From: Halapricum salinum | GTDB lineage: Archaea > Halobacteriota > Halobacteria > Halobacteriales > Haloarculaceae | Direction of reading: 5' to 3' | NCBI RefSeq assembly: GCF_004799665.1 | Contig: NZ_CP031310.1 | Coordinates: forward strand, 2,348,887 to 2,412,886 | Length of the DNA: 64,000 bases | Shown here: positions 16,629-26,566 of the stretch, piece after piece | Numbering within the stretch: the first letter of the stretch is position 1 | Layout: each line of letters begins with the position of its first letter | Made by a program: the position numbers and the translations under genes | Notes under the pieces: generated by a model | The model's database searches: none | Told to the model about the DNA's origin: nothing | What the model saw: the letters and a program-made list of their open reading frames with translations, nothing else

Positions 16629-17690
16629 TTAGTATTCCATGCCGAATCGCCGATGTCGGAGGTCGGGGGTGATCTGGATGCGCTCGATGTCCTGGCCGGT
16701 GCGGTACCAGACGAACGCCGCCCGGATGAACAGTTCCCGGCACTCGATACGAACGTCACGAGGATTGCCCTCGGTCCGCTCGTGGATGTCGCGGATCGCC
16801 TCCCTGGTAAAGAGGTCGGGGAACTCGCCGTCGTACTCCTCCTCGCGGAAGTACGCCAGCGAACGGCCGACGTACTCGGCGATATCCGAGGGTTCGAACG
16901 GCTCGATCCGCTCGTAGTACCGGAGCCTGGAGCCGAGGGTGCCGCGCAACTCCGCGACGCGACGCTTGCCCTCAGGAGTGCCCATCAAGAAGAGGCGGAC
17001 GCCCATGTCACCGGCCACCTGCAAGGTCGAGAGCAGTCCCTCCGGGAGGACCTCGATCTCGTCGACGAGCAGGAGGAGGGTCTTGCCCTCCTCGCGAATC
17101 TCGGTGACGATGTCCCGCACGGCGGCTTTGGCCTCCTCGGTCACCCACGGGACGCCGTCGCGAACCTGTTCGTACTCTTCGGGATCGATCTCGTAGCCGG
17201 CCTCGGCCGCGGCGTTCAACAGCGTCGCGTAGAGCTTCCGGGGCGTGGTTTCGCGGGGGTTGTCAAGATACGCGAGGACGTAGCCGTCGTGTTTACCCAG
17301 GTCCCGACGCACGATCTCACGGAACGCCGTCTTGCCGGTTCCGTAGGGACTGACGAGGCCGATGTGCTGGTCCTGCAGCAACCACGAGGTCACCTGGTTG
17401 AGCATCTCGGTGTCGTGACGGACGTACAGCGGTTCGGGCATCCGCGAGAGTCCGGCCTCCTCTGTAAAGGGGAGGTCGGTTACGTCGTCCGGATCGCCGC
17501 CGATCTCCTGGCCGAAGGAGAGCAAGCGCTCTTTGACCTCTTTGAGCTGGTCGAGCAGTACTCCCTCCGAGGGCGACTCCGAGCGGCGTTGCTCGTCGTC
17601 TTTGAGCTTCTGCAGGCGCTCGACGACGTCGCCGACGCGCTGGCCGTCGTCGCGGGTCACGTTGACGGCCGAATCGGATTTTTCGGTCAC
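16629..17690 (-). CDS. AAA/ORC-like ATPase, uncharacterised
   Basis: 353 residues. An acidic coiled N-terminal region (1-85) leads to an ATPase domain with Walker A SPYGTGKTAF (near residue 115) and Walker B LLLLVDEIEVL (near 215). A sensor-like FLMGTPEG follows, then a C-terminal helical lid (FTREAIRDIHERTEGNPRDV) of the ORC/Cdc6-STAND type. No winged-helix DNA-binding domain is obvious, so an initiator role is unlikely; chaperone-like or regulatory ATPase activity is more plausible. The start is GTG 17690, preceded by GGGGAG. It is monocistronic, between the thermosome and the Bat-type regulator. Confidence 0.75.
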   Translation of the reverse strand: MTEKSDSAVNVTRDDGQRVGDVVERLQKLKDDEQRRSESPSEGVLLDQLKEVKERLLSFGQEIGGDPDDVTDLPFTEEAGLSRMPEPLYVRHDTEMLNQVTSWLLQDQHIGLVSPYGTGKTAFREIVRRDLGKHDGYVLAYLDNPRETTPRKLYATLLNAAAEAGYEIDPEEYEQVRDGVPWVTEEAKAAVRDIVTEIREEGKTLLLLVDEIEVLPEGLLSTLQVAGDMGVRLFLMGTPEGKRRVAELRGTLGSRLRYYERIEPFEPSDIAEYVGRSLAYFREEEYDGEFPDLFTREAIRDIHERTEGNPRDVRIECRELFIRAAFVWYRTGQDIERIQITPDLRHRRFGMEY

Positions 17691-17882
17691 TGTCTCCCCT
17701 CTATGCGATCGGTTGTACTGGGGTTTTCGGTGCGGCCGGATATATTTTCCGTCTCTACAGGCAGCGAAATCGACGAAAGAAGAGTCGAACAGGCGTCTGA
17801 CGCAGCTTTGATTGTCTCCTATAGATCATCTCTGAATGACCTTTCCCAGTTAGAGAGAACCAACCATAGCACTACCATTCCT

Positions 17883-17898
17883 GCTAGTCTAAACTAGC
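17883..17898 (+). promoter_or_regulatory. Palindrome abutting the start codon of the Bat-type regulator
   Basis: GCTAGT (17883-17888) and ACTAGC (17893-17898) form a perfect 6-bp inverted repeat with a 4-nt spacer, ending one base before ATG 17900. It could be an operator or a small hairpin at the ribosome entry site. Confidence 0.4.
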
Positions 17899-17899
17899 C

Positions 17900-20800
17900 A
17901 TGGAAACGGTACTGTCGCCTCTCCAAATAGTTTATATAAGGGGAACTGAGACGTCGGCGGAGAACGTCCGGTGCGCTCTCGAATCCGCAGATCCGGCCGT
18001 CGATCTCACCGTCGTCGATAGCGGTACGGACACGGGCTCTCTGCTCGACGAGCGTTCGATCGACTGTGTTCTCTCGGAGTACCCGGCAGAGAGCGGTACG
18101 GAGATCATCGAACGGCTCCGAGAGGCATATCCCGATCTCCCGGTCGTATTCGTGCTCACCGACGAGCGGGCGACGGTCGCCGACGACGCCGTCGCGGCGG
18201 GCGCGACCGAGTACGTCCGGCAATCGGCACTCCGCGATCGCCCCGAGATCTTCCGCAGGCGGATTCGCGCGGCCGTCGAGCACGCCAGGAGGGCAGCGAC
18301 CGGATCATCGAGGCCCACTGCAGCCACGCCCGACGAGATCACGTTCGAGGGGGCGTTGCGAGAACACGTCGCCGAAGCGGTCGTCGGAAACTTCCCGAAC
18401 GGTGCGGTGACGCTGGTCGGTACTGATCTCCGGTATCGACTGGCCGGTGGGCAGTTGTTCGAGAAACTACCGAGCGATCCTGACGACGTGATCGATACGC
18501 ACGTCGGCGACCTCGAATCCGGGGATCGGGACGTGTTCGTCCAGTCCTACAGGGACGCGCTCGATGGCACTGAAACGGCCACCGAAACCCTTGTCGAGGG
18601 AGTTACTCTCCTGCACCGAACCGTTCCAGTGTACGACGCCGATGGGTCTGTCGTCGCCGCAGTCGGGATGACACAGGATATCACCGACCGGAAAGAACAC
18701 GAGCGAGAGCTCGAGCGTAATCGAGAGTTCCTCGACAGCGTTCAGTCGGTCGCGAACATCGGTGGCTGGGAAGTCGATCTCCGGTCGGAGACGCTGCGCT
18801 GGACGGACGAGGTGTACCGGATCCACGAGATACCGAGCGAGTACGACCCGATCCTAGCGGAGGGGATGGAGTTCTACCATCCCGACGACCGTGAGACGAT
18901 TGAACAGGCCTACGAGGAGCTGGTTTCGACCGGGGAGTCTTTCGACATGGAACTGCGCATCGTGACGGCCAACGACACCGTCCGGTGGGTCCGAACGCGG
19001 GGGGAACCCTGGACCGACGACGAAGGGAAGGTCGTCGGCGCGCGCGGGACGTTCCAGGACATCACAGAACGAAGAGAGCACGAACAGGAACTCCAGCGAA
19101 AGAGTCGAGCGATCGAGGCAGCGCCGATCGGCATCACGATGACGGACCCGGAACAAGACGACAATCCGCTCATCTATGCGAACCAGCAGTTCCTCGAGAC
19201 GTCGGGATACGATCGGGAGGAAGTGCTCGGTCGGAACTGTCGGTTCATGCAGGGCGAGGAGACCGACCCGGAGACAGTCGCCAGGATCAGGGAGGGCATC
19301 GACGCCGAAGAACCCGTGGCCGTCGGGATCAAGAACTACAGGAAGGACGGGACCACGTTCTGGAACCATCTCGAGATCGCACCGGTCCACGACGATCACG
19401 GCGAACTCATCAACTACGTCGGCTTCCAGAAGGACATCACCGAACGAGTCGAATACGAACGGGAACTGGAGAAGTCACGAAGTCGATATCGGACCCTCGT
19501 CGAGCACTTCCCGAACGGGGCCGTCGCCCTCGTCGACGAGGAGCTTCGCTATATCACCGTCGGTGGGACACCGATCGACGCAGCCTGGGACGCGGAGACG
19601 GAACTCACGGGCCAACCGCTCGCGGAGGTGCTCACCGACGAGATGGCCGCCGAACTCCGCCCGCGGTACGCCGACGCACTCGAGGGCGACCAGTGTTCGT
19701 TCGAAACGGAGGTCGGCGACCGATGCTACCAGTTCCGTATCGTCCCGGTACGCGCCGACGACGGGTCCGTGTTCGCCGCGATGGGGGTCTCTCAGGACAT
19801 CACTGAACAGAAAGAACGCGAACGGTCTCTCCAGAAACGGGAGCGGGTCCTTCGGGAGTTACACGCCGCGTCGAGAGAGTTCTACCCGCCGGATTCGATG
19901 GCAGATATCTCGCCGTTCGTCGTCGACTTCCTCCAGCATGCGTTCGATTTCAGCTACGTCAGCGTCAAGCGCTTCGACGAGGGAGAGGGCGTCCTGCAAC
20001 CCGTCGCGACGTCTGCACTGCCCGAGCAGGGAATAGAGCAGCTGGGACCGGTCGAACCCGGTGACAATCCGCTCTGGAACGCGTATCGGGACGGCGAGTC
20101 GGTGCAATTTAGCGGTGAACTCCTGCTCGAACTGTTCGACGCGGACGGCACCGTCGGCGATCACTGTCTGGCCGTTCCGATCGGGAACTTCGGCCTGATC
20201 GTCGTGGTGACGGCCGGGGATCGATCGTTCGACGGTGCCGATCGCGATCTCCTCGAGGTGCTCGCGACCAACGCAGAGGCTATCTTCCAGAGTCTCCAGC
20301 ACGACCGGGAACGGGAGACCCTCGCCGAGCGAGTCGAGACACAGCAGCAGACGCTCGAGGAATTACGGGGGGTCATCGACGCGGTACAGGCGATTCAGGC
20401 TCGTGTCGCTAACAGCGAGACCCGGGACGAACTCGAGACGGGCGTCTGTACAGAGCTGGTCGAGACCGACAGCATCGACTTCGCCTGGATCGGGCGTCCG
20501 AAGGGCAGCGATACCGATCTCGACCCGACGGCGTGGACTGGGGAGCGCCCGGACTATCTCGACTCGGTGCTACAGACGACTGGGGCGGCCACACTACCGG
20601 CCGAGCATGCCGCAGCACGGCGGGAGCCCTACGCAGTCGACAGCATCCCGAAACGGGTCATGGACGAGCAGTGGGCCAAAGAAGCGCTCTCCCGGAACTT
20701 CCGATCGGCGCTGAGTGTCCCGCTCATCTACGACGACGTGCTGTACGGTGTGTTGACGGTCTACTCCAGCCGGGAAGCGGCCTTCGAGGAGCAGTACCGG

Positions 20801-21547
20801 AATCTCGTCACCGACGTCGGATCGCTGCTGGTGACCTACAGTCGCGTCTTGCAGCAGCGCTACGCGTCCGATCAGGCGTTTGTCGAACTGGAGTTCGAAC
20901 TCGACGATCCGACCTATCCGCTGCAGCGACTCGCCAGAGAGACTGGGAGCCGGATAGAGTACGACACGGTCACTGAAACCGTCGACGGAGGGGTCAGGAC
21001 GCTCGTCACCGTCACCGAGGGCGACCCGCAGTCGGTGCTGGCGTTGGCGGACTCGACCCCCAGCATCGCCGGTGCCAGCCAGTTCGGCGATGACACGTCG
21101 CGACAGCTCCGTCTGACCATCGCCGAGCCGTTCCTGGCCTCGGAAGTCGGGAAACACGGTGGACGTCTTCTCGAGGCCGCCTCGACGGAGACGGGCACTC
21201 GGTTGCGGATCGCGCTCCCGGAGAGCGTCTCCTCGCGCCCGCTGTTCGATACGCTGACGACACAGTACCGGGAGATCGACCTGCTCGCACAGCGCCAGAG
21301 GGTCTACGAAACCGAACCGGCGGCCGAGGCGCTCACCGACCGCCAGTACGAAATCCTGAACGCCGCGTACCACAGTGGCTACTACGACGTCCCCCGAAAC
21401 GTGACCGGCGAAGCGCTCGCGGCCGAGTTCGACATCTCCGGGCCGGCACTCTACAAACACCTCCAGGCCGCACACAGCAAAGTGTTCGAACAGTACCTCC
21501 GCCCAGAGACGAGTAGCATGGTTGATAATGGAGGGTTAGACGCTTAA
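17900..21547 (+). CDS. Bat-type multi-PAS/LOV/GAF transcriptional regulator
   Basis: 1215 residues. In order: a degenerate receiver (1-115, phospho-acceptor region CVLSEYPAE lacks the usual Asp); PAS (~150-265); PAS (~275-395); a LOV-type PAS (~398-515); PAS (~520-640); two GAF-like domains (~650-805, ~825-985); a bacterio-opsin-activator domain (~990-1130); and a C-terminal HTH_10 (LTDRQYEILNAAYHSGYYDV). The LOV domain has GRNCRFMQG with candidate flavin-adduct Cys447, preceded by DNPLIYANQQF and followed by NYRKDGTTFWN. The protein should integrate light/redox and ligand signals and bind DNA. ATG 17900 precedes the first receiver strand (LQIVYI). It heads a sensory cluster with a transducer, CheW and a kinase. 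Confidence 0.88.
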   Translation: METVLSPLQIVYIRGTETSAENVRCALESADPAVDLTVVDSGTDTGSLLDERSIDCVLSEYPAESGTEIIERLREAYPDLPVVFVLTDERATVADDAVAAGATEYVRQSALRDRPEIFRRRIRAAVEHARRAATGSSRPTAATPDEITFEGALREHVAEAVVGNFPNGAVTLVGTDLRYRLAGGQLFEKLPSDPDDVIDTHVGDLESGDRDVFVQSYRDALDGTETATETLVEGVTLLHRTVPVYDADGSVVAAVGMTQDITDRKEHERELERNREFLDSVQSVANIGGWEVDLRSETLRWTDEVYRIHEIPSEYDPILAEGMEFYHPDDRETIEQAYEELVSTGESFDMELRIVTANDTVRWVRTRGEPWTDDEGKVVGARGTFQDITERREHEQELQRKSRAIEAAPIGITMTDPEQDDNPLIYANQQFLETSGYDREEVLGRNCRFMQGEETDPETVARIREGIDAEEPVAVGIKNYRKDGTTFWNHLEIAPVHDDHGELINYVGFQKDITERVEYERELEKSRSRYRTLVEHFPNGAVALVDEELRYITVGGTPIDAAWDAETELTGQPLAEVLTDEMAAELRPRYADALEGDQCSFETEVGDRCYQFRIVPVRADDGSVFAAMGVSQDITEQKERERSLQKRERVLRELHAASREFYPPDSMADISPFVVDFLQHAFDFSYVSVKRFDEGEGVLQPVATSALPEQGIEQLGPVEPGDNPLWNAYRDGESVQFSGELLLELFDADGTVGDHCLAVPIGNFGLIVVVTAGDRSFDGADRDLLEVLATNAEAIFQSLQHDRERETLAERVETQQQTLEELRGVIDAVQAIQARVANSETRDELETGVCTELVETDSIDFAWIGRPKGSDTDLDPTAWTGERPDYLDSVLQTTGAATLPAEHAAARREPYAVDSIPKRVMDEQWAKEALSRNFRSALSVPLIYDDVLYGVLTVYSSREAAFEEQYRNLVTDVGSLLVTYSRVLQQRYASDQAFVELEFELDDPTYPLQRLARETGSRIEYDTVTETVDGGVRTLVTVTEGDPQSVLALADSTPSIAGASQFGDDTSRQLRLTIAEPFLASEVGKHGGRLLEAASTETGTRLRIALPESVSSRPLFDTLTTQYREIDLLAQRQRVYETEPAAEALTDRQYEILNAAYHSGYYDVPRNVTGEALAAEFDISGPALYKHLQAAHSKVFEQYLRPETSSMVDNGGLDA

Positions 21548-21630
21548 CCCGAACGAACCCGTCTGCGTTACGCGTGTAACGATTATCCTCACAATACTTT
21601 CGAATCAATAGCTGGGGTGTAGAGTCAGAA

Positions 21631-23967
21631 ATGTCCTTGATCGATACCATCAAACTCGACCGATTCGACCTGCGGCCCAAACTGATACTCGCGTTCGTGC
21701 TCGTGGCGGTACTAGTCGGAGTGACTGGTTTCCTCGGGTATACCAGCGTTTCGGCGGTCGATGCTCAGACCCACTCGATCGTCGAGGACGACGTCGCGGA
21801 GGCGGACGCGGCGATGGAGATGAAGTACGACCTCGAAAAAGAGCGGCGGGCATTGTTCGCGGTGCTGGCTGGTGATATGGATGCCGCCGACGAGTTCCGC
21901 GCTGCATCAGCGGATTTCGAGGAGTGGTACTCGACGCTGGCCGAACGTGACGACCTGACGGACGCACAGACACAACGTCTCTCCGAGATGGAACAGCAAC
22001 ACGAGCAAGCGGGCGAGACAGCCGAAGAAGCGATCGCCGCCATGGAGGCTGGCAACGAGCAACTCGCTCGAGACGAGATATCGGGGATTGACGAGACCTA
22101 TGCCGAGCTCGAAGAGGACACGGTCGTCTTCGAGGAGAGCGCCGACGAGAAGATGGCCGCCTCCGTTGCCGCGGCCGACGCGACGACCGACGAGAGCCAC
22201 CTGCTCATCATCGGGTTGACCATCGCCGCGTTCGTCGCGGCGATCGCGATCGGGCTGTTCGTCGCCCGTCGGATCACGAAACCGGTCCAGCAACTCGAGG
22301 AAGCGTCGGTCGCCATGAGCGAGGGCGACCTGACGACCGAGGTCGACGACCACATCGAGAACGACGAAATCGGTCGGATGACTGACGCATTCAGCGAGAT
22401 GCAGGCCAACCTCCGAACGGTGTTCGAGGAGATCGACGTCTTCAGCAACAACCTCGCGGCCGGTGACGACGCCCTCCAGACCCGCGAACGAAAGACGGAC
22501 TTCCCCGGCACGTACGGCGAGGTCATGACGAATCTGGACAACGGTGCCACCGAGATGGTCGGCGGCTTCGAGGAGATCCGGACGGCCAGCCAGGACCTGA
22601 AACAGGGGCGACTCGACCAGGACATCGACACTGACCGACCGGGCAACTACGGCGAGATTCTCGAGCGCTTCGACGATGGGATGACGACGCTCTCGGCGAG
22701 TTTCGACGAGATCGCCGACGCGAGCGCCGGACTCAAAGACGGCGACCTCGATCAGCGACTGGAGACTGACAAGCCCGGCCAGTACGGCGATGCCCTCGCG
22801 GACCTCCAGGCCGGCATCCAGCAGCTGGGCGACAGCATCGACTCCGTCCAGTCGATCGCCAACGAGGTCGCTGCCTCCAGCGAGGAAGTGACCGCCAGCA
22901 CCGAGGAGATCCAGGCCGCCAGCCAGGAGGTGGCCAACTCCGTCGAGGAGATCTCACACGGTGCCGAGTTACAGAGCGAGAACCTCGAAGAGGTCGCCAG
23001 CGAGATGAACGACATGTCCGCGACCGTCGAGGAGATCGCCTCTTCCTCTGAAGAGGTCGCCGCCACCGCGACGACCGCCGTCGAACGGAGCGAAACCGGT
23101 CGCGATCACGCGGCCGAGGCCTCCGAGGAGATCGAGAGTATCGAGGAGACGGCCCAGGAGGCGACCGCCCAGGTCCAGACCCTCGACGACAAGATGGACG
23201 AGATCGGGGAGATCGTCGACATGATCACCGGGATCGCCGAGCAGACCAACATGCTCGCGCTGAACGCCTCGATCGAGGCCGCGCGGGCGGGCGAAGCAGG
23301 TGAGGGCTTCGGCGTCGTCGCCAGCGAGATCAAGTCCCTCGCCGAGGAAGCCGGACAGGCGACCACCGAGATCGAAGACCGGATCGAGGAGATCCAGTCG
23401 ACGACCGACGAGACAGTCGACGAGATGGAGGAGATGCGAGAACGCGTCGAGAGCGGGTCCGAAACCATCGAGGACGCGATCGAGATGTTCGACGACATCG
23501 CCAATGCTGTCAGCGAAGCCGAGGGCGGCATCCGAGAGATCAGCGACGCGACCGACGACCAGGCCGCCTCCAGCGAGGAGGTTGTCTCGATGGTCGACGA
23601 GGTCTCGGGCGTGAGCCAGCAGACCAGTGCGGAAGCGAGTAACGTTTCGGCTGCAACCGAAGAGCAGGCCTCCTCGCTGTCGGAGGCTTCCCAGAACCTC
23701 CAGCAACTGTCCGGACTGGCCGACACCCTCCACGAGGAGGTTTCGGACTTCGAGGTCGACGGGACGGGTCAGCGACGGTCGTCGCCGACCGTCGATAGGA
23801 CCGACTCGCGTGACGTTCGATCGACGGAGACCGTCCAGACCGACACCGCCGACGAACAGGACTCGGGCCCCAGAACCATCGAACCGGGGACAAAACTCAC
23901 GGCCTCCTCCGACGGTGGCCGCGACATCAACGCCCCCAACGAGCAGTCAAACGGGAGGAAACACTGA
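21631..23967 (+). CDS. Halobacterial transducer (methyl-accepting chemotaxis protein)
   Basis: 778 residues. TM1 is at ~17-38 ([20 protein letters not shown]). An extracellular helical-bundle region (40-185) is rich in Glu/Ala. TM2 is at ~192-213 ([20 protein letters not shown]). HAMP begins [15 protein letters not shown]. Three HAMP-like repeats follow, each ending in a G-x-YGE/D turn (PGTYGEV, PGNYGEI, PGQYGDA). The cytoplasmic signalling hairpin has the hallmark tip [20 protein letters not shown]. It should bind CheW/CheA and control CheA autophosphorylation. The extracellular part lacks a recognisable Cache domain. Its stop overlaps the cheW start (ATGA). Confidence 0.93.
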   Translation: MSLIDTIKLDRFDLRPKLILAFVLVAVLVGVTGFLGYTSVSAVDAQTHSIVEDDVAEADAAMEMKYDLEKERRALFAVLAGDMDAADEFRAASADFEEWYSTLAERDDLTDAQTQRLSEMEQQHEQAGETAEEAIAAMEAGNEQLARDEISGIDETYAELEEDTVVFEESADEKMAASVAAADATTDESHLLIIGLTIAAFVAAIAIGLFVARRITKPVQQLEEASVAMSEGDLTTEVDDHIENDEIGRMTDAFSEMQANLRTVFEEIDVFSNNLAAGDDALQTRERKTDFPGTYGEVMTNLDNGATEMVGGFEEIRTASQDLKQGRLDQDIDTDRPGNYGEILERFDDGMTTLSASFDEIADASAGLKDGDLDQRLETDKPGQYGDALADLQAGIQQLGDSIDSVQSIANEVAASSEEVTASTEEIQAASQEVANSVEEISHGAELQSENLEEVASEMNDMSATVEEIASSSEEVAATATTAVERSETGRDHAAEASEEIESIEETAQEATAQVQTLDDKMDEIGEIVDMITGIAEQTNMLALNASIEAARAGEAGEGFGVVASEIKSLAEEAGQATTEIEDRIEEIQSTTDETVDEMEEMRERVESGSETIEDAIEMFDDIANAVSEAEGGIREISDATDDQAASSEEVVSMVDEVSGVSQQTSAEASNVSAATEEQASSLSEASQNLQQLSGLADTLHEEVSDFEVDGTGQRRSSPTVDRTDSRDVRSTETVQTDTADEQDSGPRTIEPGTKLTASSDGGRDINAPNEQSNGRKH

Positions 23968-24398
23968 TGGCCAGCGCTGAACCGACTGTCGAGATGCCCG
24001 AGCAGGCACTCGTCTTCGCACTGGGTGCGGACGATTTCTGTGTCGGGATCGAGTGGGTCGACGAGATCGTCAAGCCAGAGGAAGTCAGTTCGGTCCCGGA
24101 CATGCCCCCGATGGTCGAGGGCGTGATGGATCTCCGCGGCAAGACGACCACGATCGTCGACCCGAAGGTGACCTTCGGGCTCCCCGAGACGGACACCGAT
24201 CAGCAGGTGATCATCTTCGATACCGACGGCGAGACCAGCGTCGGCTGGCTCGTCGATTACGCCTACCGCGTCAGGGACTTCGAGGACCCGGAACTCGAGG
24301 CCGTCGAAGACAACCGCTACATCGAGGGTATCCTGAAAGACGGAGACGAGTTCACGCTCTGGGTGGACCCCGAGCGTGTCAACGGCCAACTCACGTGA
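23967..24398 (+). CDS. cheW: CheW-like chemotaxis coupling protein
   Basis: 143 residues with the CheW SH3-like fold. It starts near EQALVFALGADDFCVGIEWV, followed by the family core VVDPxMPPxVEGVxDLRGK represented by PDMPPMVEGVMDLRGKTTTI. IIFDTDGETSVGWLVDYAYRV and YIEGILKDGDEFTLWVDPER follow. CheW links transducers to the kinase CheA. The start ATG overlaps the transducer's TGA, so this copy probably serves that transducer specifically. The histidine kinase begins 8 nt downstream. A dedicated CheW next to one Htr and outside a che operon hints at a specialised array. Confidence 0.9.
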   Translation: MASAEPTVEMPEQALVFALGADDFCVGIEWVDEIVKPEEVSSVPDMPPMVEGVMDLRGKTTTIVDPKVTFGLPETDTDQQVIIFDTDGETSVGWLVDYAYRVRDFEDPELEAVEDNRYIEGILKDGDEFTLWVDPERVNGQLT

Positions 24399-24406
24399 CT
24401 GACCCG

Positions 24407-26563
24407 ATGTCCGATGCCTCAACGGAGCCGAAACCGTCTTCCGAGCACGTGTTTCTCTGGGTAGAGTCGGAACTGCGTTCGCTCGACCGTCCGCTCGCCT
24501 CAACACGTCAGGTACCGGCCATCGAGAGCGGCGCGACCGTGTCGGTCCCGGGCGCACTGGAGCGACTCCGACGTGGGGCCGACGTTTCGGCGATCGTGTG
24601 CGAGCAACCGCTTCCGAATGCCGATGCGGTTGCCTTTCTGGAAGCGGTACGCGTTCAGGAGCCAGCAGTTCCAGTCTTTCTCGTAACGGGCGACCACGAC
24701 GAGACGACTGCCAATCGCGCACGGCAGGCCGGCGTGACGGAATATCTCGTCGAAGCGGACCACGAGGGCTGGTGGAACGAGGTTATCGAACTCCTCGAGA
24801 TGGCCGACCAGTACCATCGCCGCTCTCGAACGGTCGGAGCGGCTGGGCCGTCGCTGGAGGCGGTCCTCGAGACCGCTCCCGACGGGCTCGGCATCGTCCG
24901 AGACGGACGGTTCGTGGACTGGAACGGACAGCTGTGCGATCTCCTCGGGGTCGCCGACTGTACGCTCAGTGACGTTGAACCGGACGACATCGTCGACCCG
25001 AAACTCCTCTCGGTCGGGGCTGAGGGCGATACGTACCGACACGAGAGCGGCGTTCCGATCACTCGGCCGAGCTGCGGCTCCCTCGTGGCGGAGGTGACGA
25101 CCGCGTCGATTCAGTGGGACGGGGCGCCGGCGACGCTCCTGATCTGTCGCGACCGCTCCCCGGCGGCTGCCGATCCAACGCTGAGTTCGGGGAAACGACT
25201 CCAGCAGGCGATCGAAGACGCGGGTCACGCCGTGTACATGACGGCGCCCGACGGGACGATCAGGTACGTCAACGCCGCGTTCGAGACTATCACCGGCTAC
25301 GCTGCGCGGGAGGCACTGGGTCAAACGCCACAGCTACTCAACTCCGGCCTGACACCGTCGTCGTATTACGAGGGCCTGTGGGAGACGATAACGGCGGGTG
25401 ACGTGTGGCAAGAAACCGTGACGAACCGGCGGAAAAACGGCGAGATCTACCACGCCGACCAAACGATTGCTCCAGTGACAGCTGACGGTACCGTCCATGG
25501 ATTTATCGCAATACAGTCCGACGTGACCGCGAAAAAAGAGATGGAAGACGACCTCCGAACGTTCAAATCGATCGTCGAGCGGATCGACGACCCGATCATG
25601 ATTCAGGATTCGGCGGGTCGGTTCCAGGTCGTCAACGACGCGGTCTCGGAGCTTGCCGGGCTATCGAGAGGCGAGTTGATCGGCACCGACGAGTTCGCGT
25701 TCATGGACGACGCCACCGCCGAACAGATTCAGACGATGAAATCACGTGTGCTCGAACGCGGCGACCCCGTCACCTATGAGGTGTCACCTGAACTTCCCGG
25801 GAACGGCGAGCGGCGGTTTTCGACGGTCAGATACCCACAGTACGACGACGACGGCACCCCCGCCGGGACGCTAGCGATCTGCCGAGACGTCACGGATATA
25901 AAGAAACACCAACGCCAGTTCCGCGTCATCGAGCGGGTGTTACGACACAACCTTCGGAACCATTTTCAGGTGATTCGAGGAGTTGCTGAATCCATCGAAG
26001 CAGAAGGATCCGGGCGTGTCGCGGAGAACGCACAGACGGTCGTCCGAACGACTGACGCGGTGCTCGAGACCGTCGACAAGGAACGACAGATCACCGAGTT
26101 CCTCTCCGAACCCGAGCCGGCCGGGACGGTCGACCTCGCCCAGGTAGCGGTGTCGGTGGCCGAGCAGGCCCGACGAAACCACGAGGATGCGGCGGTTGCA
26201 GTCGACAGTCCGGGACAGTGCAACGCGGTTGCGGTCAACTTGATCGACCGAGCCGTCGAGGAGCTCGTCGAAAACGCCATTGTCCACTCCGACGGTGACT
26301 CTCCGACTGTCACCGTGACCGTGACCTGTGATGGCGACTGGGCGCAGGTGGCGGTCGCCGATGACGGGCCAGGGATCCCAGCGATGGAACGGGACGTACT
26401 GACTGGTCGTAGAGAGATCGGGCCGCTGAACCACGGCCAGGGGATCGGGATGTGGATAGTTCACTTGATCGTCCAGGAGAGCGACGGGAGACTCGAGTTC
26501 ACGGAAAACGAACCACGGGGAAGCGTCGTGACCGTCGCAGTACCACGACCGGACAGGACCTGA
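24407..26563 (+). CDS. PAS-containing sensor histidine kinase
   Basis: 718 residues. An N-terminal receiver-like domain (~15-125, VPVFLVTGDHD) lacks a clear phosphorylation site. Two or three PAS domains follow (~150-260, ~265-385 with YVNAAFETITGYAAREALGQ, ~388-500). The dimerisation/phospho-acceptor helix is RVLRHNLRNHFQVI with His514. The HATPase domain has ENAIVHSD (N box), DDGPGIP (G1) and GQGIGMWIVHLIVQ (G2). The H-box form RHNLRN is typical of haloarchaeal soluble kinases. There are no transmembrane segments, so it senses cytoplasmic or diffusible signals. ATG 24407 is used; an overlapping GTG (24395) is the alternative. No cognate response regulator is adjacent. Confidence 0.88.
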   Translation: MSDASTEPKPSSEHVFLWVESELRSLDRPLASTRQVPAIESGATVSVPGALERLRRGADVSAIVCEQPLPNADAVAFLEAVRVQEPAVPVFLVTGDHDETTANRARQAGVTEYLVEADHEGWWNEVIELLEMADQYHRRSRTVGAAGPSLEAVLETAPDGLGIVRDGRFVDWNGQLCDLLGVADCTLSDVEPDDIVDPKLLSVGAEGDTYRHESGVPITRPSCGSLVAEVTTASIQWDGAPATLLICRDRSPAAADPTLSSGKRLQQAIEDAGHAVYMTAPDGTIRYVNAAFETITGYAAREALGQTPQLLNSGLTPSSYYEGLWETITAGDVWQETVTNRRKNGEIYHADQTIAPVTADGTVHGFIAIQSDVTAKKEMEDDLRTFKSIVERIDDPIMIQDSAGRFQVVNDAVSELAGLSRGELIGTDEFAFMDDATAEQIQTMKSRVLERGDPVTYEVSPELPGNGERRFSTVRYPQYDDDGTPAGTLAICRDVTDIKKHQRQFRVIERVLRHNLRNHFQVIRGVAESIEAEGSGRVAENAQTVVRTTDAVLETVDKERQITEFLSEPEPAGTVDLAQVAVSVAEQARRNHEDAAVAVDSPGQCNAVAVNLIDRAVEELVENAIVHSDGDSPTVTVTVTCDGDWAQVAVADDGPGIPAMERDVLTGRREIGPLNHGQGIGMWIVHLIVQESDGRLEFTENEPRGSVVTVAVPRPDRT

Positions 26564-26566
26564 TCG

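Noticed and set aside
17930-17940. TTTATATAAGG, an excellent TATA match just inside the Bat-type gene.
   Set aside because: It encodes IVYIR, the first strand of the receiver-like domain, so moving the start downstream of it would remove conserved sequence. It is probably coincidental.
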